Shown in pieces: positions 24,098-32,500 of a stretch of 32,500 nucleotides of DNA. The DNA is from Hepatocystis sp. ex Piliocolobus tephrosceles (taxonomy: Eukaryota; Apicomplexa; Aconoidasida; Haemosporida; Plasmodiidae). The DNA is taken from the NCBI GenBank assembly GCA_902459845.2, contig CABPSV020000075.1:1-32500 (forward strand), in the 5' to 3' direction. Every line of letters begins with the position of its first letter. Positions within the stretch are counted from its first letter, which is position 1. The translations under genes and the position numbers were made by a program. The notes under the pieces were generated by a model that ran no database searches, was not told the origin of the DNA, and saw nothing but the letters and a program-made list of their open reading frames with translations.

Positions 24098-26887
24098 ATG
24101 TTTCAGTATTTTGTTAACAAGCTGTTTGGAGACTTACCTCCCAATTTTAATTATAGTATCGGGAAGAAATTAGAATATACTAATAAGTGTGGGTATTATA
24201 ATATATATAGTGGGCAGGATAAGAATAATGAAGATGTGTGTATTTTTATTTATGAAAAAGAAGAAAAGAATTTAAAGAATGTTAAAAGTTATATAACAAA
24301 TCATTATAAATATTCAAAAAAACTTATACATCCAAATATATTAAAAGTATTATATATGTATGAAAATGATAAAAGAATGTATATAGTAACAGAAAAATGT
24401 ATTCCTCTAGTATTTGAAGAAATAATAACTGATCCTATTTGGGGTATATATGAAATAATAAACGCAGTTAGTTTTATTAATAGTTGTAATTTTGTTCACT
24501 GCTTAATTAACCCTTTATCAGTATTCGTTACATCTAATAAAAAATGGAAGTTATCATTATTTGATTGTATACATAATAAAAACACGAGTATAGAAAATAT
24601 ATATAACAATATAAAAGATCATTTATTTTGTACATATGGTTATAAATTAAATATACCTTTTAATATACATTCTATGTATATAGATACATATGGTTTATCC
24701 ATTTTAATGACTTGGGCATATAAAAATTATATAAATAAAAATAAAACTGTTATTAATACTGATAGTTGTATTATTTCTAATATATATGGTGGATTTAATA
24801 TGCATGAGCAAGGTGATAAACAAAACCCAAATAACTACAACAATAGTAATACCACTTACATTTTACAAAACAAAAATGTAACAAGTGGTAATACACGGCC
24901 CTACACAACCAATAATGATATAAATGACAATAACAATAATGTTAATTTTTTTAATATTTTTAATATTGTAGTAACAGAAGGTAATATAAATATACATAAC
25001 ACGATGCAAACAAATTTAAACAAATATATTCCTAAACAATTATATGGTATATACAACTTATTAAATTCGTATAAAGATAAAGAAATAAGTTTTCAAACAA
25101 TATTAAATGATTATAATTTTAAAAATAATAATATTGTTAAAACTATGTTATTTTTAACAGAGTTACATATGAAAAGTAAAAGTGAAAAAAAAATGTTTTT
25201 TAATGAACTTTATAAAAATTTAGATACATTTTCAGTAGATGTAAAACTAGTAATTATATTACCTGAACTTATAAAAAATGTAGAAATATCTGAGAATAAT
25301 ATTATTTGTTTAAAAATAATTTGTACTATTGCTAAGGATTTATGTGAAAAAAAATTTGAAGAATTAGTATATCCTATATATTATAAATATTTTTTATTTA
25401 CAGATAGATCAATAAGATATGTATTATTAGAATGTTTTCCTCTGATAAAAGATAAATTGACTTCTGACAACATGAATGAATTGTGTAATTCTTATATGTT
25501 TGGTTTAGTAGATAATAATATATGTATAAAAAATGAAAGTATAAAAAATTATATATATATATATCCAAAATTAAAAAGTAGTTTAAAAAGTAGTTCTCTT
25601 AATACATTACTTTTAAATTTAAAAGAAAATAATTCTTTTATAAAAATAAATACTATTATTTGTGTGACTAAAATATCAAATTATATACCATCAGATAAAC
25701 AAAATATACTCTATAATGTTTTTTATTTAGGAATATGTGATAAATTTCCAAAAACAAGATTAATAACAATACAATCAATTAAATATACATTTAATCAATT
25801 TTATGTTAAAAGATTTATATCTGGAATATTGCCTTTGTTAATTAATGTTCTTTTAGATGATTCTTTGGAAGTACGTTCGAATGCGTTTGATACTTTACAG
25901 TTTGTTATTAATCAATTAAAAAATCAGTTAGTCAAAAATGAATCAATTTATAGTCTAACCAATGATGTATTAAATGTATATACGACAGATGTAACAAATA
26001 ATGTGGAAGTAGTTAGTAGTAATACTGAAAACTTAGTGGTCGGATTAAAAAATTATAAATTTGTTGATAAAATTAAAGATATAATTATGAATAAAACAGA
26101 TACAAATAATACTTATGTAAATGAAGTAACAAATGAGGAAGAATTGAATTTAATTTTGTCTAATCATGTAACAGATCCATTAAACAATGTGGAAGGGGAT
26201 AAGTTTGATTATGAAAAATTTAGTGGAGATATGGATCGTAGTAGTTATATGGTTAATGGTGTGGTGGGTAACACAAAAAAGGGAAGTAGTACAAATGTGG
26301 GTATTGACAAATATAATAATCAACTACATACTAATAACAAAAATGATCAAAATATTAGTAATAAATTAAATAATAAAATAATTGAAAATATGGGAAAATC
26401 ACATATAAATTATAATAATGTGGATAATGTAAGTGTTGATATATTTTTTGAAAAGGAAGAAAATAATAAATGGGACATTTTTAGTGATATAGAACAAATA
26501 AATGAGAAGAACAATTTTAAAGATATTATTAATGGTAATGGTAATGGCAATAGCAATGGCAATAGTAATGGTAATGGTAATGGCAATAGTAATGGTAATA
26601 GTAATGGCAATAGCAATGGCAATAGTAATGGCAATAGTAATGGTAATAGTAATGGTAATAGTAATGCCAATAACAATGTCAATGTAACAGATAATATATA
26701 TTTTAATAAAGAAAAAACTGGTAATAATTATAAAGGCAATTTAAAATTTAATGCAAATAAAAAAACAAAAAAAAAAAAAAAAAAAAACACTAATGATATT
26801 AATATAAATATAAATGACTTTTTTGATGAATTTGATTTGGGAACTGAATGGGAGACACCAAGAGTAAAATTAAGTTCGCTTCAATAA
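24098..26887 (+). CDS. SCY1-like (SCYL) pseudokinase with HEAT repeats, single exon
   Basis: The frame encodes 929 residues. The N-terminal 30-300 resembles a protein kinase fold of the SCY1 family: LIHPNILKVLYMYE (H78), VTEKCIPLVFEEI, then FVHCLINPLSVFVTSNKKWKL. The catalytic HRD is replaced by HCL (H134) and DFG is absent (LFDCIHN), so it should be inactive as a kinase. An Asn-rich insert lies at about 240-290. Residues about 330-620 form helical HEAT-type repeats with family hallmarks (DRSIRYVLLECFPLI, GICDKFPKTRLI, LLDDSLEVRSNAFDTL). The rest is Asn-rich, with an NGNS repeat, a Lys run and a short conserved-looking end (FFDEFDLGTEWETPRVKL). SCYL1 relatives act in COPI-dependent Golgi-ER traffic; that role here is inferred. 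I see no dibasic COPI tail like the animal one. The start is the first ATG after the leader repeat and begins in the conserved domain. Confidence 0.9.
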   Translation: MFQYFVNKLFGDLPPNFNYSIGKKLEYTNKCGYYNIYSGQDKNNEDVCIFIYEKEEKNLKNVKSYITNHYKYSKKLIHPNILKVLYMYENDKRMYIVTEKCIPLVFEEIITDPIWGIYEIINAVSFINSCNFVHCLINPLSVFVTSNKKWKLSLFDCIHNKNTSIENIYNNIKDHLFCTYGYKLNIPFNIHSMYIDTYGLSILMTWAYKNYINKNKTVINTDSCIISNIYGGFNMHEQGDKQNPNNYNNSNTTYILQNKNVTSGNTRPYTTNNDINDNNNNVNFFNIFNIVVTEGNINIHNTMQTNLNKYIPKQLYGIYNLLNSYKDKEISFQTILNDYNFKNNNIVKTMLFLTELHMKSKSEKKMFFNELYKNLDTFSVDVKLVIILPELIKNVEISENNIICLKIICTIAKDLCEKKFEELVYPIYYKYFLFTDRSIRYVLLECFPLIKDKLTSDNMNELCNSYMFGLVDNNICIKNESIKNYIYIYPKLKSSLKSSSLNTLLLNLKENNSFIKINTIICVTKISNYIPSDKQNILYNVFYLGICDKFPKTRLITIQSIKYTFNQFYVKRFISGILPLLINVLLDDSLEVRSNAFDTLQFVINQLKNQLVKNESIYSLTNDVLNVYTTDVTNNVEVVSSNTENLVVGLKNYKFVDKIKDIIMNKTDTNNTYVNEVTNEEELNLILSNHVTDPLNNVEGDKFDYEKFSGDMDRSSYMVNGVVGNTKKGSSTNVGIDKYNNQLHTNNKNDQNISNKLNNKIIENMGKSHINYNNVDNVSVDIFFEKEENNKWDIFSDIEQINEKNNFKDIINGNGNGNSNGNSNGNGNGNSNGNSNGNSNGNSNGNSNGNSNGNSNANNNVNVTDNIYFNKEKTGNNYKGNLKFNANKKTKKKKKKNTNDINININDFFDEFDLGTEWETPRVKLSSLQ
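26530..26675 (+). repeat. 6/12-nt coding repeat (NGNS/NGNG)
   Basis: AATGGT/AATAGT/AATGGC units encode about 24 Asn-Gly or Asn-Ser pairs near the C terminus of the SCYL protein. Synonymous GGT/GGC differences between units allow alignment of the copies. Confidence 0.9.
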
Positions 26888-26938
26888 AAAATCCGTTGTG
26901 TTTGGTATATTTTAAGCCACACTCACACGTTTGTCCAT

Positions 26939-27046
26939 GTGTTTGTAACTGATTTTGTTTGTGACTGACTATGTTTGTGACTGACTATGTTTGTGACTGA
27001 CTATGTTTGTGACTGACTGTGTTTGTGAATGACTGTGTTTGTGCGC
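26939..27046. repeat. 16-nt minisatellite, about 6-7 copies
   Basis: The unit is TATGTTTGTGACTGAC, with diverged outer copies (GTAACTGATT, GTGAATGACT). It begins about 50 bases after the SCYL stop codon, probably in the 3' untranslated region. Confidence 0.88.
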
Positions 27047-27129
27047 GCATTTGTGTTTGTAAATGTTTGTTTTTTTTTCATGTACCTACTTAATCATTTG
27101 AAATTTTCGCTTTGAAATTTTCACTTTAA

Positions 27130-27160
<31 letters not shown>

Positions 27161-27804
27161 CCTTCATTCCATATTTTTTAATTTAATTATTTTTTTTTTT
27201 TTTTTTTTTGTGTTTTTGTTATGATAAACATTCGTTATTAAAAAATGTTTTTTTTTTTTTTAATGTGTTATAAAATTTATGTATTGTTATATAACAATTC
27301 AAAAAAAAATTAAATTCCGTCGTTTTGTGAATTATTTGTTTTTTATTTTTTATTTGTCTATCTATGTACTAACAAAATATATCATTAACATTAGCATATA
27401 TATATATATATATATATATATTATCTCTTTTAATTTGTTACACTATGAAATATTGAAAAGGCATAATTGTGAATAATAAATAAAAAAAAAAAAAACAGTC
27501 TTAGTTCAGTTGTAACTTTCTTATCAATTTTCAGTATTTCAGTATTTCAGTAGAGAGAAAAAAAAAAAAACTATGATGATTTTATTTTATTTTATTTTTT
27601 TTCATTATAGTGTGCAATACGCAAATGTAGTTTCAGCATAAGGCATTCACAACTTTATATTATTTGTTGATATAATTTTTAGAATTTTTTTTTTTTAATT
27701 TCGAATATGCGAGTGTATATTTATTATTCTTTGCAAATTTATGAAAATTTAAAAAAAAAGAAAATGAAAAAAAAAGGGGGGGAGGGGATAAAAAATAAAA
27801 GATG

Positions 27805-27854
<50 letters not shown>

Positions 27855-28182
27855 ATATAAATGCATAAATAGTAAATAAACAAACACAACGCATGTTTTT
27901 ACAATTGGTTTTTTATAATAATATTTATATGACTAAAATGTAAAAGAAAAAAAAAAAAAGGAGTATAAATTAAAATTATACTCATAATGTGTATATGGGG
28001 ATGTGTATGAATTTTCTATAAATATATATATATATATACATATAGTTATGTACGTATAAAATGATTAATAGAAATATATCAATCCTTGAAAAATTTTTTT
28101 TTTTGTAAATTAATATAAAAAAAAAAAAAAAAATAGGCGCATTTGTAATTTGCAACATGCAATATAAAAATAATTTGTATGA

Positions 28183-28380
28183 TTGTGTAGGTGTATAATT
28201 GTGTGGGCGTATGTATATTGTGTGAATGTATGTTGTGTGAATGTATGTTGTGTGGATGTATATTGTGTGGGCGTATGTATGTTGTATATATGCATGTTTG
28301 TATACGTGTATGTTTGTATGCACGTACGTTTGTGTCCATGCTTCTATACATGTTTATATGACTATATGTTTGTGTATGTA
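28183..28380. repeat. GT-rich degenerate repeat tract
   Basis: Repeated TGTGTGAATGTATGT and TGTTTGTATRCACGTA-like units give strong strand asymmetry (G and T on the plus strand). The core near 28212-28270 has units of about 16 nt. It is noncoding. Confidence 0.75.
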
Positions 28381-28390
28381 TAATTAACTG

Positions 28391-28502
28391 TTCATTCAGC
28401 TATTTGTTTGTTTAGCTATTTGTTCGTTCAATTATTTATTCGTTTAATCATTTATTCGTTCAATCATTTATTCGTTCAATTATTTATTCGTTCAATTATT
28501 TA
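28391..28502. repeat. 16-nt minisatellite, 7 copies
   Basis: The unit is TTCGTTCAATTATTTA, with the first two copies more diverged. It lies about 150 bases beyond the ADF1 stop codon on the opposite-strand gene's 3' side. Confidence 0.9.
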
Positions 28503-28648
28503 TTTATTCTTTTTTTTTTTTTTTTTTTTTTTTAATATTATAGAACGAATTAAAAATAAAAGAATGGTAAAATATTAAGTACAGCTGGTTTCTCTATTAT
28601 TTTATTACAAAGTGAATAAATAATGGGAGTAAAATAAGAGCACTCCAT

Positions 28649-29237
28649 TTATTTTAATTCAGCAATATCTTGAGCACATTCGATAACAGATGTTAAAACA
28701 TTAACACCTTCAATTTTTTTCAACAGGGCTTGTTTACTAGAAGCATAAGTCATTCTGTCTCTTGAATTGGATGAGTCTCTTGCATACATAAAGAAATGGA
28801 TTTTGCTTACTATTGAAGAAAAAAAAAAAAAAAAAAAAAAAATATATATATATGTTACGAAAATGATAAACACATATATGTATATAATGCCATATAATTT
28901 GTAGCGTATAATTTTTATACATTAGGGCATATATACATGCATGTATATGCACAAATAAATGTATTCCATGCATGTATATGCACAAATAAACGTATTCCAT
29001 GCATGTATAGCATGTATAATTATATTTACCTGCATCAAAAACTACATATGCACATTGGATTTCTTTATTATTATCAATTGATTTAACTAGTTCCCCCAAA
29101 TTGTTTGTTTGTCCTTTTGAATGAATAATTATTTCGCAATTTTGGATAATAAATATAATATATCGACATGTTTTGCGAATTTTCATATTATTAAATTCTG
29201 TGACACATGTTTCATTAACTTGAATACCGCTTAACAT
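28649..29237 (-). CDS. ADF1: Actin-depolymerizing factor 1 (two exons)
   Basis: Exon 1 is 29237-29030 and exon 2 is 28809-28649, joined in phase 1 (GCAG|GTAAAT donor, TTCAATAG acceptor), giving 122 residues, the length I recall for Plasmodium ADF1. It is one ADF-homology domain: MLSGIQVNETCV at the N terminus (with the Ser3 position), a CAYVVFDA|VSKIHFFMYARD core strand across the intron, and the actin-binding helix SSNSRDRMTYASSKQALL. Apicomplexan ADF1 is short, lacks the extended F-loop and C-terminal helix used for filament binding, and mainly speeds nucleotide exchange on actin monomers; that is family knowledge. It would support turnover of the short filaments on which myosins work. The intron (28810-29029) holds a 31-nt duplication with TGCATG sites. 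Confidence 0.97.
28936..29014. repeat. 31-nt tandem duplication in the ADF1 intron
   Basis: Two near-identical 31-nt units start at 28936 and 28967, each beginning CATGCATGTATATGCACAAA, followed by a partial third copy at 28998. Each unit carries a TGCATG core. Confidence 0.88.
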
Positions 29238-29254
29238 TTTGAATAAATTTTGTA

Positions 29255-29289
<35 letters not shown>

Positions 29290-29982
29290 GAGGGAGGGGT
29301 TATAAGGTTATTTATATATGTTATATATATATATAATTATACAAAAAGGGGAGGTTGTAACCTTATTTATATATGCTATATATATATTAATATATATAAA
29401 TATATATATGAGGGTATATATTTTTTAAGTAATCTTAAAAAATCTTCAAACAATAAAATAAATAAAAATAAATGGAAAGAAAAAAAAAAAAAAAAAACAG
29501 TAAATTGCTTTAAGGATTAACTAATGTTTAAACTTAATAAAATTTCTAAAACATTTAAAATGCTTGCACATGTTTATTTTTACAATTGTAAATTTTATAA
29601 AAATATTATATATTTTTTACAACTTTATATTTTGTACAAAATTAAATAAAATAAAAAAAAAAAAAAAAAAAAAAAAAATTAACCTTTACTTATTTCAGAC
29701 TAGTTACCATAAATGCGTATGTGTATAGCAAGCTTATATATATATATATATATATATATGTAATATATATATGGAAATTATTATGGGTAAAAAAAAAAAT
29801 ATATATATCAATTATCAATATATGCATATATATTTAAGTGTATACATATATGCTTCAATTTCTGTACTTCCAATTATGTAATTATAAACATTTGAAAAAA
29901 AAAACATTTTACACAATTTCAACTTATGAGTTTAAACGTATATTTTTATATATGTACATATTGAAATATATCATCGTTTGAA

Positions 29983-30033
<51 letters not shown>

Positions 30034-31021
30034 GTACATATGTATATTTATCGTACGTATATATACACATATATATTGATTGTAAAATTATTTTGAGTGA
30101 ATAATTAAGATGTTTTTTTCATTAAAATATGTGAAATTTTGTTTTATAGGTTGGTAAAAGAATTTGTATTAATATATTAGTAATAAGCATAATTAAAATT
30201 GTAAAAGTTGAATTTTTTTTTTACCCCATATAATTTTTTACTTTCTTATGTTTTTCATATAAAATATATATATATATATATATATATATAGTATACATAT
30301 ATTATATACACACCTGTATATAATTGCTTATATTTAATATGTGTATTAGTTGTTGCTACTTTGCTTGGTTTTTCCTATTATGGATCATTAGCTTACGTTT
30401 CGTTATAATTAATTAGTTTTTTTAAAAGGTTAAAATTTCAATATTATTTTTTATTATTTTATTTTATTTTTTTTTTTTTTTTTTGCGCATGTGTCGGTAT
30501 ATCTACTTAACAATGGTACATGAAAAAGTACAAATATTAGTGATATTAAAAAAATAAAAAATAAAAAATAATTACAAAAGGAGTTATAAAAAAAGGTTAA
30601 TTGTTAAGAGCAAATTATTAAGAGCGAATTATTAAGAGCGAATTATTAAGAGCAAATAAAAAAAAGAATATTCACAAGTTATAGTTATTATTCATTATAA
30701 AATATGTCTGCACATATTTTTTTTTTTTTTTGAAAGAAAGCAGAAATGTCAATTTAAAGGTGTATTTTCGAAATAAAAACGTTTAAACGTAAAAACGTGT
30801 ATGTCCGTCCATATATATATATACACATGTGTCATATACACAGAGAGGATTTATATTTTTTTCTTCTTTTTTCAAAATGAGACATAATTGTTTAGTAATA
30901 ATTTTTTGTTTTTTGTGTGGTGTTTATTATTATTTTTTTTTTTTTTTTTTTTTTTACATATAATAAACTACATTTTTAGATTTACAGTTGTAAAGTATTG
31001 TGTAAGTAATAAAAAAAAAAA

Positions 31022-31057
<36 letters not shown>

Positions 31058-31307
31058 AATGGTATTGATCAAATCCAACTTTTTTTTTTTTTTTTTTTTA
31101 TTTGTGGATAATTATACACACATTTTTGCACATGTGTCATATTTGTTATATTATTTTTTGTTTTTTGAAAAAAAAATTTTTTGACAAATTTATTTGAAAA
31201 TGTTATGAATATAGTATAATGTAAATATGTACATATTATATGTGTATCATTACAAATATTAAAAAATAAAAACAATAATATGTAAGCTAATACATAAATA
31301 AGATTAA

Positions 31308-31342
<35 letters not shown>

Positions 31343-32500
31343 GGTAAACAGTAAATATAAAAAGCAACATCTTGAAGAACGAAACTATAATTATGTGGAT
31401 TATTTCTTTTACGTCTTTTTTTTTCTAAACAACACTTTTTTATGATTCGTATGAAGATAAAAAATAGTTATAAATTTAATAAAGCTTGTTTAAGAAATTA
31501 AAAAAAGTTTACTCATTATATTGTATTGAAAAGTAAATAAAGATCTAAGAAAATTTTAAATGTTATCATTTTTTTTTTTTTTTTTTTTCCTTTATATATA
31601 GCATTTTTTGTTTTAACTTATTTATTCTAAGTACGACGCTTTTCATATTATAAACATTGCTAAGATAAATGTACAACACTCATGTGTGTAAAAAAAGTTA
31701 GAAGAAATAAATAAACAAAATGAAGTATTTATAAAATAGCAATAAATATGATGTAATTTATTTTATATATGTGTGTTGTTTTTATGCTTAAAAGGGAAGC
31801 TTTTATAAATATTTTGTAATTTATTTTTTTATTTTTGTTATATAAAAATGAAAGTAAAGAAGAATAAAATAATAAAAAAAAAAAAAAAAAAAAAAAAAAA
31901 TTAAAACGTTAGCAGAATCTTTAAGCTTGAAGGTTAATATTTTATTCATTTTGTATCTTAAATTTTATTTGAAAAAAAAAAAAAAAAAAGTTACATAATA
32001 TACATGCAGGTCTATATTTTCTGTTTTAATAAGATAAGGATTTAATTTTTAGGTTGTAACTTTTTTTTTTGTTTTGTTTGTAAGAAAAACGTGTCTTAAT
32101 TAAATTTAAAATGAATTATTAAATGTTATATGAGTATGGAGTTTAATTGTAAAAAATATATAGGGTGAAAACATGGTAAAAGACAATTTATGAAATAAAT
32201 GGAAAAAAAAATTTTCTTTTTGTTTTATCTGAAATTTAGTTATTCAGGTTTATTTTTTAATGAACAAAAATTGTGATTATGTTAGAACAGTCTCTTTTTT
32301 TTTCTATCAAACTACATACATACTAGTTACCTTATTATAACTTAGCTATATATTTATTTATATTTATTTATATATGTATATATATACATATATATACATA
32401 TATATATTCGTTACATTTTTTATGTTAAAAACACATGAGGATGAAGAGAAGTGATGATAAGTTGGTTACGTATAGTCGTTATACTATGAATTATAAATAA
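29238..32500. other. 3.3 kb gene-poor region upstream of ADF1
   Basis: Its left end must contain the ADF1 promoter and 5' leader. Most of it is A/T homopolymers (47 T at 29986-30032), TA microsatellites (for example 29735-29759 and 30265-30290), an AAT/TAA triplet run near 31022-31060, and a short AGAGCRAATTATTA repeat at about 30606-30656. I see no supported gene. A 22-codon frame at 32435-32500 ends with a stop exactly at the window edge and stands out only slightly in base content. Confidence 0.6.

Larger units (their letters stand above)
26888..28648. other. Intergenic region between convergent SCYL and ADF1 genes
   Basis: It holds a 16-nt minisatellite (about 26939-27046), several long T/A runs including 48 A at 27805-27852, a GT-rich tract at 28183-28380 and a second 16-nt minisatellite (28391-28502). 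There is no coding exon I can support. Confidence 0.65.

Noticed and set aside
23911..24117. Arg/Thr/Asn-rich frame overlapping the pseudokinase start
   Set aside because: It is a translation of the ACAAACGAACAA leader repeat after an A run, and ends just inside the real gene in another frame.
29239..29520. Lys/Tyr-rich plus-strand frame upstream of ADF1
   Set aside because: It is built from an A run and TA repeats in the ADF1 promoter or leader region, without coding signal.
1..32500. tRNA, rRNA, transposons, integrated viral sequence, telomeric or variant surface antigen genes
   Set aside because: I looked for cloverleaf-like GC-richer segments, long terminal or inverted repeats, transposase or polymerase motifs and antigen-family signatures, and saw none.

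Overview
This is nuclear DNA of a malaria parasite (genus Plasmodium) or a very close relative. It is extremely AT-rich, with A or T runs up to about 48 bases and TA microsatellites. Genes are split by short introns with GTAAGT/GTAAAT donors and T-rich ...TAG/CAG acceptors, and the proteins carry Asn/Lys/Asp-rich low-complexity inserts. The gene order (AN1 zinc finger, P-type ATPase 1, dioxygenase, ribosomal L31, myosin B, SCY1-like pseudokinase, ADF1) matches, from memory, a conserved block on P. falciparum chromosome 5, read here in reverse. The ADF1 protein looks diverged from the P. falciparum one, so this is probably another species with a very AT-rich genome. An avian-lineage parasite is possible, but I cannot settle it from sequence alone.

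Layout. 102-1805 (+): six-exon ZFAND2-like protein with two AN1 fingers. 2637-10254 (-): a giant P5-type ATPase full of tandem amino-acid repeats, with one in-frame TAG in a poly-lysine tract and a spliced C-terminal exon. 10255-11669: divergent promoter region with an 18-nt and a 14-nt minisatellite. 11670-13668 (+): two-exon PhyH-like Fe(II)/2-oxoglutarate dioxygenase. 15290-16397 (+): three-exon ribosomal protein eL31. 17735-21670 (+): eight-exon class XIV myosin B, 801 residues. 24098-26887 (+): single-exon SCYL1-type pseudokinase with HEAT repeats. 28649-29237 (-): two-exon actin-depolymerizing factor 1. The last 3.3 kb holds no gene I can support.

The genes do not form an operon. Two of them (MyoB and ADF1) belong to the actomyosin system, and the others serve translation, vesicle traffic, membrane transport, proteostasis and an unassigned oxidation. 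I found no mobile element, CRISPR array, tRNA, rRNA or viral sequence. I saw no clear new biological system. The items most worth a second look are the interrupted, repeat-swollen ATPase with its altered M4 motif, the period-specific minisatellites around the genes, and weak hints of a small unannotated spliced gene at 22.6-23.45 kb.
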